From NCBI GenBank assembly GCA_020849615.1, contig JADLFW010000013.1, forward strand, positions 124,001 through 188,000: a stretch of 64,000 nucleotides of DNA, in the 5' to 3' direction. A program made the translations under genes and the position numbers. The notes beneath the pieces were generated by a model. The model did not search any database. It saw only the letters and a program-made list of their open reading frames with translations, and was not told where the DNA came from. Each line of letters starts with the position of its first letter. The first letter of the stretch is position 1. The stretch comes from Phycisphaerales bacterium. Its GTDB lineage: Bacteria; Planctomycetota; Phycisphaerae; Phycisphaerales; UBA1924. Shown piece by piece: positions 46,723 to 58,576 of this stretch.

Positions 46723-47718
46723 ATGTCCCGCTCGTCCGCCGGGCCCGAAGAGATCGCCACCGCCATCCACCGCCTCCGCGAGGGGCGGCTGGTCGCGTTT
46801 CCCACCGAGACCGTGTACGGGCTGGGGGCCAACGCCTTCGATGCGGACGCGGTGGCCCGGGTCTTCGAGCTCAAGGGACGGCCCGCGAACAACCCGCTGA
46901 TCGTTCACGTGTCGGGCCTGGCCATGGCCCGGGCGTGCGTCACCGCGTGGCCCGACCGCGCCGATGTCCTGGCCCGGGAGTTCTGGCCCGGGCCGCTGTC
47001 GATCGTGCTGCCCAAATCCGACCGGGTCCCGTCCAACGTCACCGCGGGCGGACCCAACGTCGCCGTGCGCTGCCCGGATCACCCGCTGACCCTCGCGCTC
47101 CTGGAGGCCTTCGGGTCGCCGCTGGTCGGGCCCAGCGCCAACCTCTCGGGCGCGGTCTCGCCGACCACCGCCGAGCACGTCCGCGAGTCGTTCACCGAGG
47201 AAGAGGTCTACATCCTGGATGGAGGCCCGTGCATCGGAGGGATCGAATCCACGGTGATCTCACTCGCCGGGCCTACGCCGGTGGAGCTGCGCCCGGGGCT
47301 CATCACCCCCGAGCAGATCGAGGCGATCATCGGCGTCCGGCCCGCGCGGCTGGTGCGCGATGGACGGTCATCTCCGGCGACGCCGCTGCCATCGCCGGGG
47401 CTGCTCGCTCGGCATTACGCGCCGCGGACCCCGGCCGTGCTGGTTGACGCCCCGGGCCTGGCCCAGGCGATCGCTCGGGCCCCGGGCCCGGCCGTGATCC
47501 TCACGCACGAGCCGATCGCCGTCGGCGGCCCGCACCGGGTGGAGCGGCTGCCCACCGATGCCCGTGCGTACGCCTCGGAGATCTACTCCGCTCTGCGCCG
47601 GGCCGACGCTTCCGGCGCAGCGCAGATCATCATCCGCCGGCCGCCCCAGGGCGGGCCCGACGGCGAGATCTGGGCGGCGATCCTGGATCGGCTCAGCCGG
47701 GCCGCGGCGCCGGCGTAG
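46723..47718 (+). CDS. L-threonylcarbamoyladenylate synthase (Sua5 type)
   Basis: The 331-residue protein makes threonylcarbamoyl-AMP, the first step of t6A modification of tRNA. The YrdC domain shows the LREGRLVAFPTETVYGLGANA helix and strand, KGRPANNPLIVHV, the FWPGPLSIVL segment, NVAVRCPDHPL and GPSANLSGAVSP. The Sua5 C-terminal domain follows after the linker SPGLLARHYAPRTPAVLV, so it is a two-domain Sua5 rather than a short TsaC. It starts 39 bp past the TolC-like gene. The C-terminal domain is rich in Ala/Pro and ends in AAAPA. Confidence 0.92.
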   Translation: MSRSSAGPEEIATAIHRLREGRLVAFPTETVYGLGANAFDADAVARVFELKGRPANNPLIVHVSGLAMARACVTAWPDRADVLAREFWPGPLSIVLPKSDRVPSNVTAGGPNVAVRCPDHPLTLALLEAFGSPLVGPSANLSGAVSPTTAEHVRESFTEEEVYILDGGPCIGGIESTVISLAGPTPVELRPGLITPEQIEAIIGVRPARLVRDGRSSPATPLPSPGLLARHYAPRTPAVLVDAPGLAQAIARAPGPAVILTHEPIAVGGPHRVERLPTDARAYASEIYSALRRADASGAAQIIIRRPPQGGPDGEIWAAILDRLSRAAAPA

Positions 47719-47725
47719 CGGCGGG

Positions 47726-48379
47726 TCAACCCATGACGGGCGGCAGGCCCAGCGACCGGCGGAGCGAGCTCAGCTGCCCGCCGTGCCAGCCCTCGTGCCA
47801 GACGGCCCGTTCGAGCACCTCGCCCTTGTCCTTGGCGAAGCCGCCGGATTCGGTCGCGCAGGCCCGGCCGAAGTCCTCATCGCGGAGCGACTCGGCAGCG
47901 CGGATGAGCCGGGCGAAGGTCGCCTCGTAGTGCCGCTGCACCTCGGCGAGGGGCGGGTAGACGGCGAGGTCCGGGTTGGGCTTGCTCTTGTAGCCGAAGA
48001 GTTCGTCGTACCCGCCCGGCAGGGCGACGGGCTGGCCGTCGAGCAGGCCTGCGAACCACTGGTTGGTGATGGCGAGGTGCCCGAGGGTCCAGATGACGTG
48101 GTTGTCCGTCATGGCGGGCTGGTAGGTGAGCTTGTCCTCCGGGAAGCCCTTGATGAGGCCTTCGATGATCGAGCGGGCAAAGCGGAGGCTGGCGACGGCC
48201 CGGGCCCGCATGAGGGTGGATGGACGGGCCTTGGGAGGCCTCTTGGGTTGGGCTTTGGGGGCGGGCTTGGCGGCGGCCCGGGCGCGCGGCCCGGCCTGCT
48301 TCGCGGGGCGGGCGGCGGCCTTGCGGGCGGATGGGGTGCGGGAGGCGGCGCGTCTGGCGGGCGGACGTTTGGGGCTCAT
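47726..48379 (-). CDS. DinB-superfamily protein with histone-H1-like basic tail
   Basis: The 217-residue protein has a C-terminal DinB/YfiT-type four-helix bundle: a first His in TLGHLAITNQWFAGLLDG, and AVWHEGWHGGQLSSLRRSLG with two more His for a metal site. Residues 2-55 are Lys/Arg/Ala/Pro only (KPAPKAQPKRPPKARP and similar), like the tails of bacterial histone-H1-like proteins. DinB-like enzymes are often thiol-dependent transferases; the tail suggests DNA or RNA binding. Start ATG 48379 includes the tail; ATG at the end of the tail (MRARAVASLRFA) would give a plain DinB protein. Confidence 0.78.
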   Translation of the reverse strand: MSPKRPPARRAASRTPSARKAAARPAKQAGPRARAAAKPAPKAQPKRPPKARPSTLMRARAVASLRFARSIIEGLIKGFPEDKLTYQPAMTDNHVIWTLGHLAITNQWFAGLLDGQPVALPGGYDELFGYKSKPNPDLAVYPPLAEVQRHYEATFARLIRAAESLRDEDFGRACATESGGFAKDKGEVLERAVWHEGWHGGQLSSLRRSLGLPPVMG

Positions 48380-48512
48380 GGCGTGGTCCTCCAGAACGTC
48401 CTAACGGTACCGCGCGGAAGCCCGTGATGCACCCGGGGCGACTATCCTTCTGCCCCTTCCGCCCAAAGCGAGCCCGGAGCAGGGGTGAAGGGCGGGGGAT
48501 AAGGAAAGAAGC

Positions 48513-50000
48513 ATGTCAGGACGGATCTCGATCGCGCTGGCCGCCGGCGACGGAATCGGCCCGGAAATCATGAACGCCACGCTGGAGCTGTTCAAGGCGG
48601 CGGGTGTGCACGACCACGCGGACTTCATCCCCGTGGAGATGGGGCGTTCGGTGTTCGAGAAGGGCAACTCGCGCGGCATGACCGACGAGGCGATCCGGAT
48701 CACCGAGCAGTGCGGGCTGCTGTTCAAGGGGCCGATGGAGACGCCCAAGGGCGGCGGCGGCAAGTCAATCAACGTCACGGCCCGGAAGCTGTGGAACGCC
48801 TACGCCAACCTGAGGCAGTTCAAGACGCTGCCGGGGGTGGAGACGGTGTACACGCGGGCGGGGCACAACATCGACTTCTCGATCGTGCGCGAGAACATCG
48901 AGGACACCTACGGCGGCGTCGAGCACCGGCTGTCCAACGACATGATCCAGTGCAAGCGGCTGATCAGCGCGCCGGGGTGCGATGAGGTGCACCGCTTTGC
49001 CTTCCAGGCGGCCCGGCGTCTGGGGCTGAAGAAGGTGCACTGCTCCCACAAGGCCAACATCATGAAGATGACCGACGGCCTGTTCCTGGACCGATTCCGG
49101 GCCGTGTCGAAGGACTTCCCGGAGGTCGAGACCGCGGATGTGATCGTCGATGCGCTGTGCATGAACCTGGTGATGAAGCCCGAGCAGTTCCAGATGATCG
49201 TGCTGCCCAACCTGCAGGGGGACATCGTCAGCGACCTGTGCGCGGGGCTGGTCGGCGGCCTGGGCTTCGCCCCCAGCGCCAACATCGGCAAGCACATCTC
49301 CATCTTCGAGGCGGTGCACGGCACCGCGCCCGACATCGCGGGCCGGGGGATCGCCAACCCGACGAGCCTGATCCTCTCGGGGCTCATGATGCTCCGCCAC
49401 GCGGGGCTGCTGAAGCAGGCGGCCCACATCGAGAACGCCCTTCTGGCCACCCTCGAGAGCGGGGTGCACACCGGCGATTTCGGCAGCAAAGACAAGCCCG
49501 CCGTCGGCACGATCGACTACGTCCGGGCCATCGTGGAGCGGCTGGGCGGCAAGCCGACGACCGTCGACGCTGTCCCCGTGCCCGAGCAGGCCACGCCGAC
49601 CTTCCGCCACCCGCAGCGGCCCGCTGCCCCGCACGTCATCCGCACCTACACCAACGTGGTGACGCACGTCGTGGGCTGCGACATCTACCTGGACACCCCG
49701 CTGTCGCCGATCTCGGTCGCGGAGGAAATGACGCGGGTGTGCGAGGACACGCCGTTCAGGCTGACGCTGATCAGCAACCGCGGCACGCAGGTGTGGCCCA
49801 CCGGCAGCGTCTACACGGAGTGCGTGGACTACTACCGGGTGCGGTTCGAGCTGAAGGATGGGGTGGCCCCCGGCAGTTTCGGGCAGTCGCGGTGCGTGGC
49901 GCTGATGGACCGCGTGGCGGAGAAGTTCACGGTGTGCAGCTACGAGCTGCTGCGGTCCTTCGACGGGGCCAAGGGCTACAGCCTGGCGCAGGGGCAGTAA
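48513..50000 (+). CDS. icd: Isocitrate dehydrogenase, Thermus-type with C-terminal extension
   Basis: The 495-residue enzyme oxidatively decarboxylates isocitrate to 2-oxoglutarate in the TCA cycle. Core motifs: AAGDGIGPEIMNATLELF, FKGPMETPKGGGGKSINV, REN IEDTYGG-like substrate loop, KVHCSHKANIMKMTDGLF, PNLQGDIVSDLCAGLVGGLG, EAVHGTAPDIAGRGIANPTS. After the standard end (about residue 335) come some 160 more residues as in the Thermus thermophilus enzyme. The GTAPDIAG region is NAD(P)-binding; I do not assign the cofactor. It follows an AAGGAA site closely. Confidence 0.92.
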   Translation: MSGRISIALAAGDGIGPEIMNATLELFKAAGVHDHADFIPVEMGRSVFEKGNSRGMTDEAIRITEQCGLLFKGPMETPKGGGGKSINVTARKLWNAYANLRQFKTLPGVETVYTRAGHNIDFSIVRENIEDTYGGVEHRLSNDMIQCKRLISAPGCDEVHRFAFQAARRLGLKKVHCSHKANIMKMTDGLFLDRFRAVSKDFPEVETADVIVDALCMNLVMKPEQFQMIVLPNLQGDIVSDLCAGLVGGLGFAPSANIGKHISIFEAVHGTAPDIAGRGIANPTSLILSGLMMLRHAGLLKQAAHIENALLATLESGVHTGDFGSKDKPAVGTIDYVRAIVERLGGKPTTVDAVPVPEQATPTFRHPQRPAAPHVIRTYTNVVTHVVGCDIYLDTPLSPISVAEEMTRVCEDTPFRLTLISNRGTQVWPTGSVYTECVDYYRVRFELKDGVAPGSFGQSRCVALMDRVAEKFTVCSYELLRSFDGAKGYSLAQGQ

Positions 50001-50047
50001 GAGCTGCCCGGGCTACCCCCCCCTCCCCCCTTGGGGGGGCGGCGTAC

Positions 50048-50058
50048 AGGTTAAACCT
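50048..50058. promoter_or_regulatory. Candidate operator upstream of the ric gene
   Basis: AGGTTAAACCT is a dyad (AGGTT A AACCT) about 90 bp upstream of the iron-sulfur repair gene. A less perfect dyad GGTTGTA...TAC-CGACC follows at 50068-50090. Either may bind a regulator; family not assignable. Confidence 0.35.
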
Positions 50059-50146
50059 GAATAAAAAGGTTGTATATCCAGTACTCGACCAATGAGGCTA
50101 TCATGGCGTGGCCGGGCGGCGCCCGCACGGCCCCAGGAGCCCTCCC

Positions 50147-50905
50147 GTGACCATCACCCCCGCCATGACCGTCGGAGACATTGTCCGCGACCACCCCGCC
50201 ACCGCCCGCGTCTTCGAGGCGCTGGGGGTCGACTACTGCTGCGGCGGCAAGAGCCCGCTGGCCCGGGCTATCGCTCCGTCACAGCTCGGCGACACGCTCG
50301 AGCGGCTGCTCGAGGCGGCGGCGGAGCCGGGCCCGGATGACTCGCCCCGCTGGGCCCGGGCCACGATGACCGCGCTCGCCGATCACATCGAGGCGACGCA
50401 CCACGCCTCGCTCCGCGCGGAGCTGCCGCGCGTGGCGGCGCTGGTCGAGAAGGTCTTCAACGCCCATGCATCGAAGGATCCGCGCCTCGAGATTCTTCGC
50501 CGCGAGTTCAGGCTCTTCTCCGCCGACCTCCTGTCGCACATGCGCAAGGAGGAGGAGGTGCTCTTCCCGGCGATCCGCGCTTTGGAGGCGGGCCAAGCCG
50601 CGCCGATGAGCCTGGATCATCCGATCGCCGTCATGATCCACGAGCACGATGACGCCGGAGCGGCCCTGGCCCGGATGTCGGAGCTGACCGACCGCTTTAC
50701 TCCGCCCGCCGGGGCCTGCCCGACGTGGATGGCGATGCTGGGGGCGCTGCGCGACATCGAGCGCGACATGCACACGCACGTGCACAAGGAGAACAGCATC
50801 CTGTTCCCGGCGGCGATGAAGGCCGCAGGCCGGACGGGCCCGGTGCCGGCGGGCGGCTGCGGTGGCGCGTGCGGGTGCGGAGGGCGGCACCGGGCCCACG
50901 GCTAA
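50147..50905 (+). CDS. ric: RIC-family iron-sulfur cluster repair di-iron protein
   Basis: The 252-residue protein is a ScdA/YtfE-type RIC protein that repairs iron-sulfur clusters damaged by nitric oxide or peroxide. The N-terminal DUF542 segment has VDYCCGGK (Cys31-Cys32). The hemerythrin-like bundle follows with the expected His/Glu pattern: DHIEATHHASL, LLSHMRKEEEVLFPAI, MIHEHDDAGAAL and MHTHVHKENSILFPAA. The end has a Cys/Gly/His-rich tail (GGCGGACGCGGRH) not usual in the family. GTG 50147 is chosen because AGGAG lies about 10 bp upstream. Candidate operators lie in the leader. Confidence 0.9.
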   Translation: MTITPAMTVGDIVRDHPATARVFEALGVDYCCGGKSPLARAIAPSQLGDTLERLLEAAAEPGPDDSPRWARATMTALADHIEATHHASLRAELPRVAALVEKVFNAHASKDPRLEILRREFRLFSADLLSHMRKEEEVLFPAIRALEAGQAAPMSLDHPIAVMIHEHDDAGAALARMSELTDRFTPPAGACPTWMAMLGALRDIERDMHTHVHKENSILFPAAMKAAGRTGPVPAGGCGGACGCGGRHRAHG

Positions 50906-50918
50906 GGCCCGGTCGGCG

Positions 50919-52247
50919 TCAGTCGTGGCGCAGGGCGACGATCGGGTCCTGGCGCGCGGCCCGGCGGGCCGGGTAGATGCCGAAGACCAGCCCGGTCGCG
51001 GCCGCGACGGTGAAGGCGAGGATGATCGACCACAGCGTGACGTGCGTGGGCAGCTGCGTGTTGGGCGGGAAGTACTCGCCGATGAAGGGCGCGTGCGGCA
51101 GCTTCGGGGCGATCCAGCCGACCATGACGCTGAGCCCGATCCCCAGTCCCACGCCCATCAGCCCGCCGAGGGCGGTCAGCACGCCGGTTTCGACGAGGAA
51201 CTGCCAGAGGATGTGGCGCTGCGTGGCGCCGACGGCCCGGCGGATGCCGATCTCGCGGGTGCGTTCCGTCACCGATGCCAGCATGATGTTCATGATGCCG
51301 ATGCCGCCGACCAGAAGGGAGATACCGGCGATCGCGCCGAGCACGAGGTTCCAGGTGAGGCGCGTCTTGCGCTCGGCCTCGAGGAGCTCGTAGGGCACGG
51401 TGATCGCGTAGTCGGAGACCTTGTCGTGCCGCACCTGCAGCAGCCGGGCCAGCATCGGGTGGTCGATGGGGACCCGGTCCTGCGTCGGGCATGAGATGTA
51501 GATGCCCGAGAGCTGCACCTCGCTGCGGCTCACCGACCCCGCCTGCCTCCGGATGATGACATCGCCGAAGGTCAGCTTGGCCGTGGTCATGGGGATGTGG
51601 ACATCGAAGTTCCAGTTGCGGCCGATGAGCGCTGCGCCCGATCCGCCCGCGACGCCGATCTCCCGCAGGACCCCGATGATCGTGAACGCCTTGTCGTCGA
51701 TCTTGATGCTTTGGCCCACCGGGTCCTCGATGGGGAAGAACAGCCGGGCGATCTCCTTGCCGATCACGCACACCATCGCCTGCTGGTCCATGTCCTGCTG
51801 CGTGATGTAGCGCCCGCCCTTGGCGACCCCGAGCTTGGCGACCTTCAGCAGGTCGGGCGTCGTCCCGAAGCTCTGGCTCAGGCGCTTCTTGTCGCCGCGC
51901 AGCACCTGGTTGCCGATCTCCTTCAGCGGCACGATCGCCTCGGCGTCGGGGAACGCCTCCTGGATCACCCGCAGGTCATCGCGCGTCAGCCCGTACTTGC
52001 TCACGAACCCACGCTGCTGCTCGTTCTTGGTGCTTTCGGGGGGCTTCTGCGAGCTGATGATGATGTTGCGGGCCCCCAGCTTGTCGATCTGGGCCAGGGC
52101 ATCGCGCTTGGAGCCCTCCCCCAGCGCCACCATCGTGATCACCGCCGCGACGCCCAGGATGATGCCCAGCGCGGTCAAAATCGACCGCAGCAGCCTCAGC
52201 CGGAGGTTCGTCAGCCCCAGACGGATCGTGTCCAAGAGAAACGTCAT
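50919..52247 (-). CDS. MacB-like ABC transporter permease
   Basis: The 442-residue protein is a FtsX/MacB-type permease without its own ATPase: an N-terminal membrane helix (LLRSILTALGIILGVAAVIT), a large periplasmic MacB core (VGSRPDAEAIVPLKEIGN-like; GKEIARLFFPIEDPVGQSIK) and a three-helix FtsX domain (AIAGISLLVGGIGIMNIMLA; VTERTREIGIRRAVGAT; ALGGLMGVGLGIGLSV). Such permeases export macrolides, lipoproteins or peptides with a separate ATPase. The ATPase and adaptor are not next to it. It converges with ric (13 bp between stops). Confidence 0.88.
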   Translation of the reverse strand: MTFLLDTIRLGLTNLRLRLLRSILTALGIILGVAAVITMVALGEGSKRDALAQIDKLGARNIIISSQKPPESTKNEQQRGFVSKYGLTRDDLRVIQEAFPDAEAIVPLKEIGNQVLRGDKKRLSQSFGTTPDLLKVAKLGVAKGGRYITQQDMDQQAMVCVIGKEIARLFFPIEDPVGQSIKIDDKAFTIIGVLREIGVAGGSGAALIGRNWNFDVHIPMTTAKLTFGDVIIRRQAGSVSRSEVQLSGIYISCPTQDRVPIDHPMLARLLQVRHDKVSDYAITVPYELLEAERKTRLTWNLVLGAIAGISLLVGGIGIMNIMLASVTERTREIGIRRAVGATQRHILWQFLVETGVLTALGGLMGVGLGIGLSVMVGWIAPKLPHAPFIGEYFPPNTQLPTHVTLWSIILAFTVAAATGLVFGIYPARRAARQDPIVALRHD

Positions 52248-52423
52248 GCGCCCCCGCACCAAACCGCCCCACGCGAATCGCCGATAGTCAGGCCGAATGG
52301 TACCGGGCCCGGGCCCGGCCCGTCTGCGTTCCGGGGATCTTTCTCCAGGCCTTCCGTCCCCCGCGCGGGCCTTCCCGCGCGCGGGAGCCTCTCCGCCCGC
52401 TCTCTTCCGCACCGAGACCCACC

Positions 52424-52729
52424 TTGCCCACCATCCACGTCCAGACCGAGCAGGAACTTCCGGGCGGCTGGCTCTACCGGGTGGTCATCGACCACGATGA
52501 CGGGATCAGCACCGACCACGATGTGCGGCTCGCCTGGGTGGACCACGATCACTGGTGCGGAGGCCGCCTTCCGCCCTCCACCGTCATTCAGCGCGTGGTC
52601 GAGCACCTGATGGCCCAGGGGCATCTGACGGGCCTGGACCCGGGCCAGCCCCTCCCCGCCACATTCGACGCCGCCCGGGCCCGCCGCTGGAGCCCGGGCA
52701 TCGATGAGCAGCTCCGCACCGCGATCTGA
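52424..52729 (+). CDS. Small hypothetical protein
   Basis: The 101-residue frame starts with TTG 52424 and reads like a compact folded protein: PTIHVQTEQELPGGWLYRVV then IDHDDGISTDHDVRLAW, HDHWCGGRLPPSTVIQRVVE and a C-terminal LRTAI. It has Asp/His-rich segments (DHDDG, DHDVRL, VDHDHW) that could bind a metal. I recognise no family. It lies in the gap after the divergent MacB-like start and ends 17 bp before the convergent anti-sigma gene. Confidence 0.6.
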   Translation: MPTIHVQTEQELPGGWLYRVVIDHDDGISTDHDVRLAWVDHDHWCGGRLPPSTVIQRVVEHLMAQGHLTGLDPGQPLPATFDAARARRWSPGIDEQLRTAI

Positions 52730-52746
52730 CCCGCCGTCGCGGCCGC

Positions 52747-53235
52747 TCACTTCCGCCGGGCCAGGCTCGTCAGCGCCCACGCCATCGAACCCGACCTTGG
52801 GAACTCGCGGGCCGCTTCCGCGTACCGCTGCGCGAACGCCGGGCGGTCGGCCATCGGCGGTTTTTCCGTGAGCGGCGCCGCCGGGCCCGGCGCTGCGGCG
52901 GGCCGGCTCCCCCGCCCGGCCGCGAACCCCACCGCGAACATCAGCCCCAGCACCGCCGCGGCGGCCAGCCACCGGGCTGGGCGGAGCTTTCCCCTGATCG
53001 GCGCGGTCGGCATCGTCAGCGCGCGGGTCGCCAGATCGGCCGATGCAGCCCCGCCCGACGATGCGGCGATCAGGTCCCGCGCCCCCTGCAGCCGGGCCGC
53101 TCGAACCCGGCACGCCTCGCACCGGGCCATGTGCGCCTCGATCCGAGTACGGCTCGGCGCATCCAGTTCGCCGCCCAGCAGCTCGGCCAGCAGCGATTCG
53201 ACATCCGCGCAGGTCGTGGTTTCACCACTGCTCAT
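52747..53235 (-). CDS. Zinc-finger (zf-HC2) anti-sigma factor
   Basis: The 162-residue protein has an N-terminal zf-HC2 anti-sigma domain (CADVESLLAELLGGELD, then RIEAHMARCEACRVRAARLQ with the HxxxCxxC zinc site) and a membrane helix (PARWLAAAAVLGLMFAVGFA). It holds an ECF sigma factor at the membrane until a signal frees it. Its start overlaps the sigma gene's stop by four bases (ATGA), the normal sigma/anti-sigma pairing. A short C-terminal periplasmic part follows the helix. Confidence 0.88.
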   Translation of the reverse strand: MSSGETTTCADVESLLAELLGGELDAPSRTRIEAHMARCEACRVRAARLQGARDLIAASSGGAASADLATRALTMPTAPIRGKLRPARWLAAAAVLGLMFAVGFAAGRGSRPAAAPGPAAPLTEKPPMADRPAFAQRYAEAAREFPRSGSMAWALTSLARRK

Positions 53236-53780
53236 GCGTGCGCTCCTTTCCCGGCCCGGCCTTCGCCTCCGGTCACGTGGCGCCGGATGGTCTCCAGCGC
53301 CCTGAGGTAGTGCGTCTTGGAGGTGGGGGTGCCGATCCCCAGGTCGGCGGCGACTTCCGAGAAGCTCAGCCCATCCACGGTCTTCATCACCAGCACCAGG
53401 CGCTGCATCTCCGAGAGGTTCGACATCCCCTCGCGTAGGCTCGCCCGGTCCTCTTCGTTCAGCGCCGGGCCATCCGCCGGCACCAGCCGCAGCCCGTTCC
53501 TGGGTGTCCGGTCGCGCCGCGCACGGGCCGCATCCACCGCCAGGTTCAGCGCGACGCGGCGCAGCCACCCCAACTGGGCCGCCTCGCTTGTAAGGGCGGG
53601 AGGGCTCTTCACCAGCCGCGAAAAAGTCTCCTGCACCACATCGAGGCAGCGGTTGTGGTCCAGCCCGTGCGCGCTGGCCCAGCGGTACACCCGGGCCCGG
53701 TGCGCGACAAACGAATCACCCGGCGCGAGCGCCGGGCGATCGGTGGGAACGGGCGGGGTTGTCGCGGCGTCCACGGTCAC
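53232..53780 (-). CDS. ECF-family RNA polymerase sigma factor
   Basis: The 182-residue protein has the sigma-70 region 2 core (VYRWASAHGLDHNRCLDVVQ, ETFSRLVKSP, WLRRVALNLAVDAARARRDR) and region 4 helix-turn-helix (LSEMQRLVLVMKTVDGLSFS, EVAADLGIGTPTSKTHYLRA). ECF sigmas direct RNA polymerase to small stress regulons. GTG at 53780 is the start; it overlaps the stop of the lipoprotein gene upstream by four bases, and its own stop overlaps the anti-sigma gene start. The three genes are therefore one coupled transcript. Confidence 0.9.
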   Translation of the reverse strand: MTVDAATTPPVPTDRPALAPGDSFVAHRARVYRWASAHGLDHNRCLDVVQETFSRLVKSPPALTSEAAQLGWLRRVALNLAVDAARARRDRTPRNGLRLVPADGPALNEEDRASLREGMSNLSEMQRLVLVMKTVDGLSFSEVAADLGIGTPTSKTHYLRALETIRRHVTGGEGRAGKGAHA

Positions 53781-54781
53781 CTGTTCTTCTTCGCCAGCCG
53801 GCTGGTCACCATCAGGATGTGATCGCGGTCCATCACGGCGGGGCCGTCAAACTCCCACGTCGCCGTGCCGCCATCCGCCTCGGTCGCGTTGTGGGCGACG
53901 ATCTCGCCCGGCATCGTGACCTTGACCTGCCACACCTCGTCCTGAAGGTCCTCGGTAACTGTCCGGGCCGCGCGGTCGCGGGCCTCGGCGTCGTTGAACG
54001 CTTTGATCTCGGCGGGCGTCAGCCGCTCGGCCCGCAGCGCCGCATCCTTGGCATCCCGCAGCGACTGCAAGTAGCGTTCCGCCGCGGCGTTGATGGCCCG
54101 GTCGCGCTCGGGGCTCGCCGGTTGCGTGAGGAGGGCCTTGGCCGACTCGGTGTCGAACGCCTCGCCCGCCTTCACGACCGCCATCCGGATGTGCAGGCCC
54201 GTATCCTGCGGGCGTGCCTTGAGCGCGGCGATCCCGGCTTCCACGAACTGCAGCTCCTTGTCGGTCTCGATCTGGCGCACGCGGTCGATGAGCTTGGCCC
54301 GGTCGTCGTCACTCAGGGTCTCGACATCGGAGTGGAGCAGTTCGTAGTTGCGGGAGTCCTGCTCGAGCGACCGTTTCATCCACGTGTAGCGAGCATCATC
54401 ACGGCGCTGGTACACACGGCGGAAGTGGTAGTAGGTGGCATCAGCCCGTTCTTCCTTGGTCAACACCGTCGGGAACTGCAGGGCGACGGAATCGGGCCCC
54501 GCGGCGAAGGTGCCGGGCAGTGCCCCCGCGGGCGCGATCTCGAGAGTGGCCGTCAGGGTCGCCTTGTTGTCATCTTCCGGCTTGATGGCCGCCATCCACC
54601 CGGTTCGCTCGGATGGCATCGCATCACCCTCGGTCAGGTCGTTGGCATCGCCGCTGAACTCGCACTCGATCGAGGCGGAGAGGTCCTCGCGGATCGAGAT
54701 ACGTTCCTTGCGTTCCAGGCAGCCCGCCATCGCCAGGGCCAGGCCGCAGATCGAAACCACCAGCAGTCGTGAGGCATGCAT
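53777..54781 (-). CDS. Lipoprotein of unknown function, first gene of the ECF operon
   Basis: The 334-residue product has a lipoprotein signal: LALAMAGCLER, Cys21. The mature protein is mixed, with a strand-rich start (RISIREDLSASIECEFSGD), an Asp/Arg-rich helical middle (AKLIDRVRQIETDKELQFVE) and a C-terminal strand region (VWQVKVTMPGEIVAHNATEA) ending WEFDGPAVMDRDHILMVTS. No known domain. It is translationally coupled (GTGA) to the ECF sigma gene, so it may sense an envelope signal for, or be a target of, that regulator. Confidence 0.78.
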   Translation of the reverse strand: MHASRLLVVSICGLALAMAGCLERKERISIREDLSASIECEFSGDANDLTEGDAMPSERTGWMAAIKPEDDNKATLTATLEIAPAGALPGTFAAGPDSVALQFPTVLTKEERADATYYHFRRVYQRRDDARYTWMKRSLEQDSRNYELLHSDVETLSDDDRAKLIDRVRQIETDKELQFVEAGIAALKARPQDTGLHIRMAVVKAGEAFDTESAKALLTQPASPERDRAINAAAERYLQSLRDAKDAALRAERLTPAEIKAFNDAEARDRAARTVTEDLQDEVWQVKVTMPGEIVAHNATEADGGTATWEFDGPAVMDRDHILMVTSRLAKKNR

Positions 54782-54897
54782 CGTGTGTCTCCTCGTTCGC
54801 GGCCCGGCCTTCGGCGGGCCGCCCGCAATTAAAACGGAGCCGGGCCCGGATCAGATGACGGGAATCGGGAGCAAAGTCAGGAGACGGGTTTCGTACG

Positions 54898-55341
54898 GTG
54901 GTTCAAGACGGGCCGCCCGCGAACGATGCCGCGATGGGGCAACTGCTGTTCCGCTCGCGCTCGATCAGCTCAACGGCCCGGTTCGCCGGTGTCGCGGTCT
55001 TCATCGCGGCGGCCGCCGGGCTGATGGTGCTGGCTGTCGAGCGCGAGCTGGCGCGGGACTGGAATTGGACGGCCGACAACTTCGCGACAAGCCGGGCCCG
55101 GGCCGAAACGATCATCGCCGCCCTGGAATCGTTCAAGACACAACACGGCGCGTACCCCCGTGAACTCTCCAACCTCGTGACGGGCGTGCTCACCGAGATC
55201 CCAGCGCCGACCGCCGGCCTTGATCAATGGAAATACACGCGGCCCGAGCCCGCGGAGTTCTGGCTTGGCTTCGCTTCCAGCAAGGACTGGTACCCCTACG
55301 CCGCGTACCGCAGCGACGGGGGCTGGATCATCGACCAGTAG
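54898..55341 (+). CDS. Pseudopilin/GspG-like membrane protein
   Basis: The 147-residue protein has one membrane helix (AGVAVFIAAAAGLMVLAVER), and a globular C-terminus with GspG-like spacing: ETIIAALESFKTQHGAYPRE, LVTGVLTEIPAPT, QWKYTRPEPAEFWLGFASS, ending AYRSDGGWIIDQ. The YPxxLxxLV...IPxDPW pattern is that of type II secretion major pseudopilins, but the prepilin-peptidase site is not present before the helix. It could be a pseudopilin-fold protein anchored by an ordinary helix. GTG start at 54898. It converges with uvrA. Confidence 0.65.
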   Translation: MVQDGPPANDAAMGQLLFRSRSISSTARFAGVAVFIAAAAGLMVLAVERELARDWNWTADNFATSRARAETIIAALESFKTQHGAYPRELSNLVTGVLTEIPAPTAGLDQWKYTRPEPAEFWLGFASSKDWYPYAAYRSDGGWIIDQ

Positions 55342-55347
55342 GGCAGC

Positions 55348-58458
<3,111 letters not shown>

Positions 58459-58576
58459 CCCAGGACTCCGTTCTCTTCGAGTTGAAGATCGTAGGTTCGT
58501 AGCTTGTTCAGGCCGATCCACTCTTGCGGCATTCCCGGTCGCCGACGACAATGACATCTTTCCCGGGGGAATCACC

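Noticed and set aside
43768..47178. Minus-strand frame of 1136 codons across the TolC-like gene and neighbours
   Set aside because: It spans two well-supported genes in the wrong frame and shows only shadow composition.
50021..50041. C-run/G-run hairpin after icd as a terminator
   Set aside because: Cs pair with Gs over a two-base loop with no T-run after; more likely homopolymer-rich spacer, though it may slow polymerase.
58459..58576. LexA-type SOS box between uvrA and the divergent lipoprotein gene
   Set aside because: No GAAC-N4-GTTC or other clear dyad; the phylum's LexA site is not certain.
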